Shown here: positions 11,801-24,977 of the stretch, piece after piece | Numbering within the stretch: position 1 is the stretch's first letter | Layout: the number at the start of each line of letters is the position of its first letter | Assembly (NCBI GenBank): GCA_028532985.1 | Contig: JANCIK010000002.1 | Coordinates: 186,001 to 250,000 of the forward strand | Source of the DNA: Stropharia rugosoannulata | Taxonomy: Eukaryota; Basidiomycota; Agaricomycetes; Agaricales; Strophariaceae | Reading direction: 5' to 3' | DNA length: 64,000 nucleotides | The notes under the pieces: model-generated | The model's input: only the letters and a program-made list of their open reading frames with translations | What the model was told of the DNA's origin: nothing | Databases searched by the model: none | Made by a program: the position numbers and the translations under genes

Positions 11801-12621
11801 TGCCCTCTGCTGTTGCTCCATGGCACTGCTGACATAAACTGGGTATGCAATCCTATAATTTGTATCCCGCCGATCTGTGCATGCATGTGCCATACCGTAT
11901 TCTCCCCATCGTTCCACCAGCTCAACAATGGCTTGACCCATACTCGAGTAGTGTCGAGTACTGTTTAGGATGACTGTAGTTTTGGAGGGATGTTGGTGGT
12001 GTCAGAATGACTGAGATGCAGCTAACTCAAGCATGATACACGAGGAGAAGCGTAAGCGGCATCAATGGCTGTGCCCCGCTTGCCGAGGTTGGCCATGGTC
12101 GGTTTCATGTAAAAGGATTAATGAATGGCCACTGTCAGGTAAGTTGCTACTTGATCAATTGAGCTTATATGTCAGTAATGTCTCCCGGGTCGTACAAGTC
12201 AGTGGTGTCGGATGTATGATGAACACATGTATTGACAGTCCTTGAGAATTGAGAATTAACCGTGTATCGGCCCATGACCATGACTTTTGAGCTACCACGA
12301 TTACTACTCTGAAATTATTTTAACACAAATTTGAAAGACTGGCGTATTTATAGGTGCCGGTGACACAATGGATGTTGGCCACAATCTCGGACTACGTCAA
12401 AGTATATCTCACCTAGCCAAAGCAAATAATATGGAGCACAGTCCAAGTGAGTGGCATGAGAAAGTAAAGCCAATCTTCCGTTGAAGCGCTTGACAGGGGC
12501 CAACCCTCAGGCCTCAGTACTTCAGTGGCTAAAGGAGCCATATTCCGATAAATAGAAAATGCTGCATACCTGGGAGACCCAAATAATCCCTCCCCAGGTC
12601 AGAATATCCCATACAAGTTCA

Positions 12622-14332
12622 ATGGCCACACCTCGCGCTGTTACCTTGATGCCATACCGCTGTACCACCTGCGGCGAATACATCCAATGGCCTCCTCAGA
12701 TCTGCACATTGCAGACACAGTCGCTCAAGGAGTGCAGAAATCCAGAACCGAAATGTCTTACCTTTGTGAATAAACTTGGTACGTTGATTTCTAAGGAATA
12801 TTTTAAGATGCTTTCTGATGAAGACGGGCAGACGCACACTTTGCATCCTTGGTGTCCAAATTCACGAAATATGCCCAAGAAACATGGGACGTGCAGTATC
12901 CCGCCGCAACTGACGATCTTCCTGTAGCCGAATACTCACTCCCGCACTATTACATGCAGACCTCGTCATCTACTGGTCCCGAGCGTGTTCAAGATACAGT
13001 GTTGCCTGCCAACGAGTTCGTGCAAGGTTCATCCACTAATCTGTATGGACCAAGTAACGCCGCCTACGATGGAGATGCGCAGACCTTGTCGAGACCAATA
13101 ATCTCTGCCCCCAATAACATACATCGCCCTGTGAGCAATGACTATTTCCCGGTAACCGCATATACACAGCCGTACCATACTGTACATGCACAAAATTCCT
13201 CCTCATTTGCTCTTCCCGCGCTGGTTCAGGATACACAGTCGGCTCCAGACGATTTTGTACAGGGATCATCCAGTAATCCTTATGGGCCAAGTACCTATCA
13301 TTATTCAGACACGCAGAACATCTGGAGTACAGCACCTGTGCTCCCGGGTACTCCTTCATCTCAATACCCCATCAATCCCTCATTCATTCAGACTATCACA
13401 GGGCGTGACCCGGATGCAGTCGCCTTCGAAAGGTTGGACCACAAAGCAGCACCTGCAAATAGTCATTGGATGCCAGGCCAGCCTACCGATGCATGTAACT
13501 CCGCATTCGCATCATCGCCATTACCACATAGTGAGTAACTTCCGAGCTTAAGCTTCAACTACCATTTAAAATCCTGCCTCACAGATACAGATGAAACCAT
13601 CTACCGAGACGATAGAAATGAAAATCTCGAGAGCGATCTCGTCTACAACGACGAGAAGACTAAAAACACTTACACATCTGCACTGACTAGTAGTTATTAC
13701 CACTACAAAGGTCGCAGTTCTGACGGGACTGAGATCCCACAGACCAGCATGGCAGAAAGGTAATGTCTTCCGTTCTCACCGTTGTAAAGCAAACCACTTA
13801 GCATACTAGGTCATTTGACCAATCATATCAGGGACAAGCCCCTTGCCTCGCTTGACCAGCCTCGGGTATCATGCGCGCCCGGGAAGCGCAAGAGGTGTGA
13901 AGATACACCTAACGGGACATTGCCAGAGATGACGGAGAACGGGCCAAGAGTAAAAGAAAAACGAGCAAGGGTTGTGCAGCCCACGTACCACGACGCCAAT
14001 AAAAATGCAGTCACCGTGCTCGAAAGCGCAGCGACCCCGCTCATCGTCACTTCGCGCCCACGACAGAGAGCTCCTGGTAGGAAGAGAAAGGTCATGTTCC
14101 CTGGTGAAGCTGTGATGAATTTAGGTACACATACCATTGAATTTTAGTTTCTTCTTCGACTGACTGTAACCATTTCGTCTTAACAGGTGACACCGCATAT
14201 ATGCCAGGGACTGGTAGCTTTGCAGCTGAGATTTTGCAAGTGCAGCCTGCACTGGATCCTGCCTTATCTTCCTCAGCCCGGTTGCGATTTCCGAGTCGGG
14301 GCCAACTCACAACATCATTGGAGCCTTTCTGA
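12622..14332 (+). CDS. unrecognised Ser/Pro-rich protein, paralogue 1
   Basis: Unknown function. The N-terminus MATPRAVTLMPYRCTTCGEY has a CxxC followed by two more Cys within 30 residues, possibly a small metal site. An intron of 53 bases (12780-12832) joins into a long low-complexity exon with two related units of about 70-80 residues. Each unit contains FVQGSS.N.YGPS (near 13018 and 13255). Further introns are near 13531-13585, 13760-13810 (site uncertain) and 14126-14187. The C-terminal part is basic, with GRKRKVMFPGEAV, a possible nuclear signal, and ends RLRFPSRGQLTT. The exon ending in MAER near 13760 can only be joined to the basic exon with a 30-base intron, so this joint is unsettled. 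The start at 12622 was chosen because the paralogue conserves it and lacks the upstream extension. Confidence 0.5.
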
Positions 14333-14639
14333 CTATCGCGAAAAATGGTTTAGAATAAAGGGTGAGCCGATAGTTTGTTAAGAAGTACAATAGATAGAGG
14401 CTAGAGCTTACCATGTCAAATCAAAGGGATGTAAAGGACGGGGAGCTCATCAATGTGATGTGGTTTTTATCAAGGCGATATCGTGATTTGCTATCGATTT
14501 TTCCATCTATTTGTCAGATGATCTACTCCAAGACCATTGTTCGCACGACTTACCTAAAACCTACATCATGTCACTTTTTCTCCATCCTCAGAGCGTCCTA
14601 TTGAATTTCAAGTATTGAAGTAAACTTACGATCACTGCA

Positions 14640-16770
14640 GCAGACATGCTACGGAGACATGTTTGGCAAGCCTGATAAGCTGAGGACGGAGATGGGACTC
14701 GGAGGCGCCACAAGTTTGAATTTGCGTACGCCATATAGACGTGGGATAATATGACATAATGAAACACCGGCCCAATAACCGGCCGAAATGTTTGGTCTGC
14801 AATACCGCTATCATTGCTATGCTTGACCTGAGGGGTATATAAGAGAAGGATCTAACGCGGAATGTACGGGGTAATAGGGATCCGGAATGGATGCAAAATC
14901 ACAGAGCATTCTGCGACAAAGTCGTGGAAAGGCCAGTTGAAAGGTTTAAGTTGTGGTAAAGCGCTCACCCTTGCGTGAAATCCAACGCGAGGAGGCTACA
15001 CGAAAAGCGGCGAGCAAAGCAGAAGAAGTAGGTACTGTATTTCTATTTTGGAAAATTATAGCCAAAAAGCGATGTTTACTACGGCATTACATGCAATCTT
15101 TTCCACCTTGATCTCCCCTTGGTATCCGTGTTTATGTAGAATAGATGGCCTGTTGTTAATACATCAAGTACACTTAAGCACAACTGAAAATCAATTTATC
15201 AGGCCTATGTCCCTGGTGTAGAAGATGCGTCACCACGTTTCGTGACCAACCCCTCCTCTATGATTCCACGCTCCCGTGGCTGACATATTCGTCGGTTACG
15301 GTCTCCGGCATATAATGCCCAATTGACGCCGTCTACATATATTCCCCGACGCTAACAACGCATACATATCGTAGGGTATTTCTTGGTTTATAATGGACGT
15401 GTCAAGGTGATGTTGGAGGTATACTGGTAAAAGAGTTCGACGTATGTGAAGCCGGTGAATATCGACTGTATTTGAGTAAGTAGTTGAGTCGTGACTACAA
15501 CACACGGTCGTAATGAGGTCTGGAGGGCCGCTATTTTGCCTTTAACAGGCATGAGCGTGATGAGTCTGTACCTCAGTTCCAGTAATCGTCAAGACGCGCG
15601 CTGTTGTCTTTCTCGCACCGCATGCCTTTGCAGGCAGTGCACGCGCAGTGACGCGCTATGATGCTCTTGCACCATTTGAGAATACTCTGTTTGGCGTTCT
15701 TCTAATTCATTCCATGGACCCTTGTCAATTTTCCGCAGACCTGCTTTGAACGCTTGTGCTTTTGAGCGCTCCTTACTCATTTGGAGTTATTTTAAGTACA
15801 GTGCTCGCTTGTTGACTTTTCGGCCTCTTTGAACCGTGTCGCGATGTCAATTTGAGGCGTGATTTTCGTAAATTTTCGGTGCCATCTTTTTTCTTCTGCT
15901 GACAGATTTAATTATGTCACATTAGGATGTTTGCGTGGGAGTACATGCAGCGTGATTAGGATTGTTGTTAAAAATAGACAGCCGTGCGCGAATATTCATG
16001 CAATTTAAAGAATTGTAAGGTGGTATGCGCCCCCGGTGTAGTTACATGGACAACATGCGCAATCGTGTTTCTCCAGTTTTTGAGGAAAATAAATATGTAT
16101 AACAGTGGCTTAGTAACGGTTATAGGATCCAGGCCCTTTAAGCCCATCTTGATTCGCCTCTCTTACGAGATTAACAATGTTCAATGGCAAGAGAAACGTA
16201 GGGCGGGCGCCTCTACAAGAGCGTGGATGCTCATTTCAAAAGAAGCACCGGCTATCAATAAGTCTGCATATCCAGGGACGCATACAAATAGAAGTCATCA
16301 ACTACTATGCAACACAACAATGTCAATGTGTGTGTGCATCGCTCCCACATGTTTTTCACAGGAAAATCAGTCGCAGAAGAACGCTATTTGAATATCTCCA
16401 TGCAGATAGCGCTAACTTCAACATCTTTCTTTTTTAGTATTTAAGGGTGGGTTGGGGGCATCGAAAACTCAGAACATCTTCCCCTTCTTCTACTCTTTTC
16501 ATCCAAAGCGGATCCTACTACACCTTTCCCCACTGTGTACCATCACGCCTCGTGACCCTTGGGCAAAAGGACGCGTACTTGCGTCGCGTTGTGACTGTAC
16601 GTTCTAAGCTATTACTATTTTTTCCGTCGTGTTTATGCTACTTGTAGGTTGTATGTAAAGTAGAATAAACCCCTAAGTCGAAAATCTGATAACATTGTGT
16701 CATGATTACGCATATAGTTAGTGATATTATTTACATCAGTCCCACATCTCAACAAAATTGACTTCTCCTC
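14640..16770. other. extra segment in duplication copy 1, no supported gene
   Basis: This stretch has no counterpart in copy 2. A 63-codon minus-strand frame at 15589-15780 (MSKERSKAQAFKAGLRK...) is basic and might be a remnant, but it lacks partners. I found no clear terminal repeats. It could be a decayed insertion in copy 1 or DNA deleted from copy 2. Confidence 0.4.
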
Positions 16771-17299
16771 CCAGGCATCGGCCGTTCTCGTTTAGAGGAT
16801 AGAATTATATACACAAGTTGAACTCCAGGTCAGCGCGGTTGGTCTCCACCATCGAAACCGTTCACGCGGCCTTCCAGTGAATGCACCGGCTGTGAGGGCA
16901 TGGCCATGGCTCGAGGTACTGTGTATCATAACATCCTCTAGACAAGAACGGTCACTGATATAAGCCCGTTATGGATTGTATAGGAGCTGCCGTTGACCTT
17001 CGCAAGGGCCATCATCGTAAGTCACCTCCAGTCACTTACTCTAAGTTTGCAATGACTGTTCTTATAGAGTGGAAGTATCTGGAGTTCGAGACCGGAAGCG
17101 TTGATTATTCTTTTACAAATGACCTATACGCCGTGCATTGTGGTCTTTGATGCTCAAGAACATATTAGTATTAGACATTGATATTGGAGTGTTGGGTGAA
17201 AATGTAGAAGAAATGTAATGGCGATGGTATAAGATTAAAAGCAAGTATAAACCTCTGGATATTAGACTGAAAAAGCGCACGGGGCATGCGTGGACCACG

Positions 17300-20200
17300 C
17301 CATGCCGCTCTCGAGCAAAGCGCTAGACAGGCGGCTAGACTGCTGACACAAACTGGGCACGCAATCCCACCCGTTTGTATCCAACCGATCTGTGCCTGTG
17401 CCAAACCTCTTCCACCCATCATCCCACCACCTTGACATAAACCCGCGACAGCTGTCATCAGCTACACTTCGCCGAGTGTGGCCATGATGTAAGGGCTTTC
17501 GTTCCGAACAAATGGCCACTGTCAAATCAGTTGAATAGATCCTGCTAAGACTTCTGAGCATGTATTATAAGACAACAATCAGCAGTGTTGGACTTATAAT
17601 ATTAGTATTCTGAAGACACCTTGCGAACTGCGAATTAGTTGTGTACGCCTCAAGGGGACCTTCAGGGACATGTTAAACAGGTCTATTTTTAGGTTTCAGT
17701 TAGAGAATTGAACAGAGGTTGGCCACTATCTCAAATTACGTCAAAGTATATCTCACCGCGCCATCCAGCAGCAAAGCAAAGACCTGAAGCAGTCCAGTGA
17801 GTGGCATGAGAAAGTAAAGCCAGCCTTCCGTTGCGGTGCTTGACAGGGGCCAACCTCCAGTACTGCAGTGGCTGAAGGAGTCATATTCCGATAAATAGAA
17901 AATGCTGAATACCTGCGAAACCCAAATAATCCCTCCCTAGTTCAGGATATCCCATACAAGATCAATATCAATGGCCACACCTCGCGCCGTGACCTTGATG
18001 CCACACCGCTGTAGCACTTGCGGCGAATACATCCAATGGCCTCCTCAGATCTGCACATTACAGACACAGTTGTTCAAGGAGTGCAGCAATACAGAACCGA
18101 AATGTCATAACTTTGTGAATAAGATTGGTACGTTGATTTCTAAGGAATATTTTAAGATGCTTTCTGATGAAGACGGGCAGACGCACACTTTGCATCCTTG
18201 GTGTCCAAATTCACGAAATATGCCCAAGAAACATGGGACGCGCAGTATCCCGCCGCAACTGACGATCTTCCTGTAGCCGAATACTCACTCCCGCACTATT
18301 ACATGCAGACCTCGTCAATTACTGGTCCCGAGCGTGTTCAAGATACAGTGTTGCCTGCCAACGAGTTCGTGCAAGGATCATCCACTAATCCGTTTGGGCC
18401 AAGTAACGCCGCCTACGATGGAGACAGACAAACATTGTCGATACCAACGATCTCGGCCCCCAATAACATACATCGCCCTGTGAGCAATGTTAATGACTAT
18501 TTCCCCGTAACTGCATATACACAGCCGTATCATACTATACCTGCACAAAATTCCTCCTCATTTGCTCTTCTGGCGCTGGTTCAGGACACGCAGTCGCCTC
18601 CAGACGATTTTGTACAAGGATCATCCAGTAATCCTTATGGGCCAAGTACTACCTATCATTATTCAGACACGCAGAACATCTGGAGTACAGCACCTGTGCT
18701 CCCGGATACTCCTTCATCTCAATACCCCATCAATCCCTCATTTACGCAGACTATCACAGGGCATGACCCGGCTGCAGTCGCCTTCGAAAGGTTGAACAAC
18801 AAAGCAGCACCTGCAAATAGTCATTGGATGCCAGGACAGCCTACCGATACATGTAACTCCGCATTCACATCATCATCATTACCACATAGTAAGTAACTTC
18901 CGAGCTTAAGCTTCAACTACCATTTAAAATCCTGCCTCACAGATACTACCGACACCATCTACCGAGACAACAACAATGAAAATCTCGAGAGCGATCTTGT
19001 CTACAACGACGAGAAAGTTCAACATATTAACATATCTGGACTGACAAGTAGTTATAACAACTACAAAAGTCGCAGTTCTGACGGGACTGAGATCCCACAG
19101 ACCAACATGACAGAAAGGTAATGTCTTCCGTTCTCGCCGTTGTAAAGCAAACCACTTAACATAGGTCATTTGACCAATCATATCAGGGAGGTACACGAGA
19201 CCTTCGGGAGCAAGCACCCCGTCCCATCCTCCATGCCTCGGGCACAACGCGCGCCTGGAAAACGAAAGAGGGGCGAAGAAGTACCGGCGAGCGGCTCAAG
19301 AGGAAAAGCAAAACGAGCAAGATTCGGGCAGATCACATACCAGGGAGCAAAGCAAGAAGCAGCCACCGTTGTAGAGACTGTGGCGGCCCCGGTAATACCC
19401 CCTTCGCGCCCACGGCAGATCGCTGGTAGGAAGAGAAAAGTCATGTTCCCCGGTGAAGCAGTGATTAGTCTAGGTGCACATACCTTCACATTTTAGTTTC
19501 TCCTTTGACTGATTGTAACCGTTTCGTCCTAACAGACGGTCTCGCACACAGAACAGGTAGTGGCAGTTCTACAACAGCGATTTCAGAAGTGCAGGTACTG
19601 GAGCCAGCTTCGTCGTCATCGTCAACCCGGCTGCGATTTCCGAGTCGCGGCCAACTCACGACATTGGAGCCATTCAGGCTATCGTAAAAAAAGGTTTAGA
19701 ATGAAGGGTGAGTTGTTTGAAGAACGATAGCCAGAGCTAACCATGTCAAAGCAAAGGGAAGTAAAGGACGGGGACAAGACGGGGAGTTCATCAAAGGGAT
19801 GTGGTTTTTATCAAGGCGATATCGTGATGTCCATCTATTTGTCAGGTGTTCTACTCATAGATCAACGCGCACTTCGCACGACTTACCTAAGATCGCCATC
19901 AGGATGTTAGTGTATTACCACATATTGCCTTTGTATTATTTCATTCAGAAATACTTGATCCATTACTGCGAGACTAATCATGTAGATAGTAGCTCATTAT
20001 TTCAAGAACTGTCACTGCAGCTCACTTCGTGTTCATCCTCCTGGGTTGCTTGCAAGAGACATAGATTCATTTCCTTTTGTTTCTTTTGTTTCTTATGCAT
20101 TATTTCAAGAGTCGAATTCCAAAATAAAAGGGAACATTCAACAGACGGCTTCAAGATGGGTATGTTAAACAAAAAAGCGATGATATCCACCAGTGTCCTC

Positions 20201-20440
20201 AAAAATGTATTACCACAGTCTGTGTAGGACATGCCTGCCGAACCGGTGGCCTTTCTCGTTTAGAGGAAGGCGAATGCACATATAAGACCTCAGGCCAGCG
20301 CAGCTAGTCCGACCCACGATCGAGACAGCTTTCACAGACTGCCCAGTGAGTATAGTGAGCGAAGTCCCTGTAACTGAAGGTAATACGGTGCACTGCAACA
20401 TCCTCCAGACGCGAATGACCACTGACAAAATCATGGCACG
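17300..20440 (+). repeat. segmental duplication, copy 2
   Basis: Partner of 11800-16970. Coding exons are very similar by eye, with only scattered substitutions and a few codon-sized indels (for example an added Val-Asn near 18487). The non-coding flanks match less well. Higher conservation of coding than flanking DNA suggests selection on the genes or a more recent conversion of the gene part. Confidence 0.7.
17971..19687 (+). CDS. unrecognised Ser/Pro-rich protein, paralogue 2
   Basis: Same gene structure as the copy at 12622: MATPRAVTLMPHRCSTCGEY start, a 53-base intron (about 18129-18181), a long exon with the doubled FVQGSS.NP.GPS unit, three more introns and a basic end (AGRKRKVMFPGEAV, then RLRFPSRGQLTT). 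In this copy the exon after about 19165 reads GHLTNHIREVHETFGS, reminiscent of the second half of a C2H2 zinc finger; the Cys half is not visible. Copy 1 has lost the REVHE part (it reads RDKPLAS). No premature stop was seen in either copy under the same splicing model, so both may be active. Confidence 0.5.
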
Positions 20441-21986
20441 CGTATAGCTGCACCGCTTCAGTTGCGGGTCATATCCTGTACTAGTATGACGCCTCTAACG
20501 GGGCCGATGGAAGGGTGATGGTGGGAGATGTTGGATGCCTGGGGCTGCGGCCCCGGAACGCGGGATGCGTGCGCGCAGTAAGCCAGAACCAGGCGGAGTA
20601 CTACCTGCGCGCTCAGCGGCAATCCCTGAACCAAGGCAAGTTAGACGGGGCCCAGGAGATGTTTAGTTAGTCCAGTCGTTATATTCATGAAGTAATGCAG
20701 ACTGCTTACAGAGCCAATTAGACCCAATGAAATCCGGCGCAGATGGGGTACGAAGGTTATCGATATAAAGATAGGAATCTGACAAGCGTCAATCGTGGAG
20801 CCGGCCCAATGGCTCTAGGTAAGTACGTTCACGTGCATTTCCATTTTCTTTTATCCCATTGTAAATAACAACGCTCGCATTTGGCAGGTGCAGCCAGCTG
20901 ATCCCGTCGGTTTCTTTGGCCGGCGTCAAAGTAGGCGCTGAAGAGGAGAGTAGGCAGCTGGCCCACCATCCAAACATCACTGCCTAATTCCTTTTCTCCC
21001 ATCTTTTGTCATCGCATGATAGAATAATACTCAGTATGTAGCCCAAATATAGCCAACAAGCAGCCAATCAATTAAGCAGCTGGCAGCAGCAATACTGTAC
21101 ATTTCCCACGCACCTCCCACGACGCAACGCATCCACACATGGCTAGCAGTCTCTTTGGGGGCAGCAATACACGTAAGTCAGGAAGTTAGAGTCCCAGATT
21201 CCAATCTCATGGACATTTTTAAGTTCGTTCCTCGAGCAATCTTCGAGTTGTCTTCGAGTCTAGGCTTGGTCTAGGCTCGGCACAAGCCGCCGTCGTCAGG
21301 CCGTTCAGGCCGTTGTTTATATGTGTTATCTTCTCGGTGTTGTATTTATCTATTGAATTTTATGGTGACAAGCAGACAAGTATAAGCAAGTTGAAACTGC
21401 TGTGCGAATCAAGTGCGAATACTCGTCCATACATTGTCCTTATGTACCGCCATGATCCATCACGCGAGCCCCTTATCTCGTCGGCTCTGCGGCCTAGATT
21501 TCGGGTCTTTCGCTCTCACTTCCGACCAGTACCACTGACTCGCCCTATAACAGTCAGATCAATGGCTACTACGCATAAACGGATGCATCAAAGCACGCCT
21601 AACCTACCTGGACAGAAGACCTTTTTTGATGTTCAGAGTGTTGGTACTGCACCTCAGAACTACTCTATAAATACCTACGTTCCATATCTTTGCTTCTTCA
21701 CCCCCATTCGTCGCCTACTGTCTAAAATTGACTCGCCTGCCTTCGCCAGCCCCTCATCCATGGACTATTGCCGCTAAAAATAGCACAAATCCACAGGTTG
21801 ATCAAATTCAATCCGCTTTAAACGAGCCAACGAAGGCGTCATATCACTCGCGACATCTCGAAAAGGGATGGCGCTACTCGGGTGAGTGCAATGAAAAGAT
21901 GACGGGTATAGGTGGCCCTTCTTGCTGCCATCACCCAGCCTTCCGGCCATTGCCCATCCAGTTGAACGCGGGGAGCCATAGCCAGC
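20440..21986. other. intergenic, promoter side of the permease gene
   Basis: No supported gene. Short frames at 20789-20980 (minus), 21313-21777 and 21728-22048 (plus) have no recognisable features. They are crossed by the likely 5' region of the permease gene. Confidence 0.45.
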
Positions 21987-24442
21987 ATGGCCAATGTCAA
22001 GTCGTATACCGAGAAGGGGAGTCTGGAGGGGAACCGTACGAGCAGTGATGTAGATGGCTACAGTGGATCGCATGACAATCCCGGGGTGCTTACTTTCGAA
22101 GAAGGTATGGTTATCTGTCAGTGACCTGTAGTACCCAAGTTACTCATTGCTACACAGACACTGCTGGAGGAATGGGTCGCCATCTAGGGGTTTTCAGCTG
22201 CACGATGTTGATTGTTGGACGAATCATTGGTACCGGAATCTTTTCGACACCATCGTCCATTCTTTCTTCCGTATCCTCTGTCGGAGCTTCTCTTATGCTC
22301 TGGGTCCTCGGTTTCGCGTTATCGCTATGTGGGCTATTTGTATGGCTGGAATACGGGACAATGTTCCCTCGGAGTGGTGGCGAGAAGGTGTATCTGGAAG
22401 CAGTGTGGAAGAAACCCAAGTACCTGGCCACCGTTGTTTTCGCAGCAAATGCCATTTTACTCGGCTTCACGGCGTCTGGTTGTATTGTGAATTCCTCTTT
22501 CCTCTGCTCTTCCCTCTGTTCTCACTTGATTGCATTTAGGTCTTTGCGAACAAGTTAGTGTAAATCGTATCAGACTGCGATATATATCTGATGGTGTGCA
22601 GTATCCTGGTTTCGGCGGGGCACAGCGCAGAGCGGTGGGTTGTTCGAGGAATTGCCTTAGGGGGTACGTCTGTCCATCGGCGCTATTGTACTAAACTAAC
22701 CTTGCCCATGATGTTAACAGTCATATCGTTTGTGACTTTGCTTCACGGCCTGACGCCCAGACTCGGCATATTTTTGATGAATGTACGATCTACACCTTTA
22801 TTCCAAACCCCAACGTTGATGACATTACCTTAGATTTTGAGCGTATTCAAAATCATTATTCTATTATTCATAGTAATAACCGGTAATTCTTCATTGTTGT
22901 ACATTAACTGTCTCCCTGTTTACCTTTGATTGATGTTAGGATGGGTCGTACTCTCCGGGAAGACCAAAATCCAGAATCCACATGCAAATTTCCATAACGC
23001 TTTCGCAGGAAGCTCGCATAGCAGTAACGATGTGAGCATTCATGTTATGCACTCTGTGGCCTTGATTCTGACATGTATCTATCCGCGAAGTATGCAACGG
23101 CTACTTTCAAAGTGCTCAACGCATACGCTGGGTGGTCGAACATCAACTATGTCCTAAACGAGGTGAAGAATCCTGTACGTACCTTGAAGATTGCCGGCCC
23201 ACTGGGGCTCAGCGTATGCGCCGTCCTATACCTGGGCGCTAACGTCGCATATTTTGCGTGAGTCTGCGTGTGCTTGAGTTGAGGAAGTGTACTGAAGAGT
23301 CTTGGACCACAGAGCTGCCACAAAGGACGAGATCAAGAGCTCGGGAGTGACTGTTGCGGCGCTCTTCTTCGGAAATGTGTTTGGAGACCAGGCCAAAAAG
23401 GCTTTATCCGCTATCGTTGCCCTAAGGTTTGTTACTCACATATATCAAACCATGCTAGGACACGTACTGATTGTTGTTGTACAGTGCCTTGGGCAATGTT
23501 ATCACAATCACTTACGCTGCTTCGCGAGTCAACCAGGGTCAGTGACAGCGCAGTGGTAATGTATTATCGACACGATTGACGATTTTTTCCACAGAATTAG
23601 CGAAGGAGGGTATTCCACTTCCCTTTGGAAATAAGTTTTGGGCATCGAACTGGCCCACGGGCAAGTCACCGCTCCCGGGGCTTATCGTTCACCTTATTCC
23701 CTCCGTTGTTGTCATCATTGCGCCACCCCCGTCCGTTGCATATCCATTCATTTTGGACGTTGAAGGCTACCCCGCCCAAATAATTAATCTCTTTATTGTT
23801 ATTGTGAGTCAGAACGCGTGGCACTTCTCTTCCGTTACTGATACAACGTGCCCGGTAGGGTCTTTTCTGGCTGCGATGGAAAAAACCTAACCTGCTCCGG
23901 CCGTTCAAGGGTGCGTGTGTCACGCCTATCTATCACTCTCCCCAAAGATTTAACAAGAGGATGACGCTCAGTGTGGCTACCCTTTGCCTTCTTCTTCTGC
24001 GCAGCAGCAGTCTTCCGTACGTCCTCGTCCATATATGTCTTTCTGGCTCTGACAGGCCTGCCACGCAGTTATTGTGGCGCCCTTCTTGCGCCCGGCTAAT
24101 AAAGTTGGCGACACGCCTCCCTTGCCGTACTACTTGTACGTTGTTACCCCGTCACCTGATAGTACTTACTTCTAATTGCCCCGTTTACTATGGAACAGGT
24201 ACTGCCTCGTGGGGATTGCTGTCATGCTCGTTGGGGTTCTTTACTGGGCAGCGTGGCGCGTTGTGCTGCCGAAGGCTTTCGGGTACACGCTTGTACCGAA
24301 TAAGGAAGTCCTTGAGGACGGAACGGTGGTTAACGTGGTATGTGTTGCGTCCGTGTCTTCCGACTTCGACGCACCAAGTAATTGTTCATTGATGTCTCCT
24401 AACATTATCTCTCTACAGTTCTCGAGGCAAAAGATTGATTAG
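21987..24442 (+). CDS. MUP1-like amino-acid permease (APC superfamily, LAT type)
   Basis: Plasma-membrane amino-acid importer; the closest known fungal type is the high-affinity methionine permease Mup1. The start at 21987 gives a polar cytosolic N-terminus of about 39 residues. After an intron (22087-22138) the first membrane segment carries the family signature GRIIGTGIFSTPSSIL. Later exons show SGGEKVYLEAVWKKPKYLA, an amphipathic YVLNEVKNPVRTLK segment, TYAASRVNQELAKEGIPLP and a Pro-rich GLFWLRWKKP joint. The last exon ends VFSRQKID. About 12 hydrophobic segments in roughly 520 residues match the family. At least ten short introns cut it; the joins between 22540 and 23070 are the least certain. 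No stop was noticed in the joined frame. Confidence 0.8.
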
Positions 24443-24977
24443 TGTCATTCATGATACTTTGTACTTTTATTATAGGTTACAGTTAGCTGATTTTTGCAAT
24501 ATATACATGTGATTGTACTCAAAATATCAAACTCAAAGGAATGTCAACATCATTCAGTTTGAAACTGCCATATGCGGTGCTCGCATGCCGGCCGGCCAAA
24601 TAATTCGTTATAAAGTTTCAAATGTAGATGCTGAGCCTTGATGCCCTCTACCAGAACGTTTAACTGAAGAAGTCCCTTTTCCGAAGTATCAGCGATGGAT
24701 CAGTGACAGACATCTTCGTCAAGGTTTTCCGCGAGACACGGAATGCTGCGCAGTACATATCACCTCACGTTATCTACGCACATGTCCCAGCGGGATCCTC
24801 AACGTGGAAATTTGCAAAATGACCTGTATCATCAATTCCATTGGCGTGAGCTCCCAGTCGATTTCACAACTGCTCTGAAGATGTTTATATGCCGGAATAA
24901 TCTGAACTCCCTTCATATCGAATGGATCCATTCTCTTCCGGTCGAACTGATTTTCAGCAGCCGGCTTCGGAAAGAAT

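Larger units (their letters stand above)
11800..16970 (+). repeat. segmental duplication, copy 1
   Basis: Blocks of this region recur in the same order and orientation at 17300-20440. They are the upstream block (about 11830-11950 against 17340-17440), the gene (12622-14332 against 17971-19687), its downstream block with ATGTGGTTTTTATCAAGGCG (14458 and 19799), and a distal block starting TCTCGTTTAGAGGA (16788 and 20257). Copy 1 has about 2.1 kb (about 14640-16770) that copy 2 lacks or has replaced. Confidence 0.7.

Noticed and set aside
11278..11968. Several overlapping open frames on both strands
   Set aside because: Composition is chance-like, with no motifs or splice continuity; part of it is the duplicated flank.
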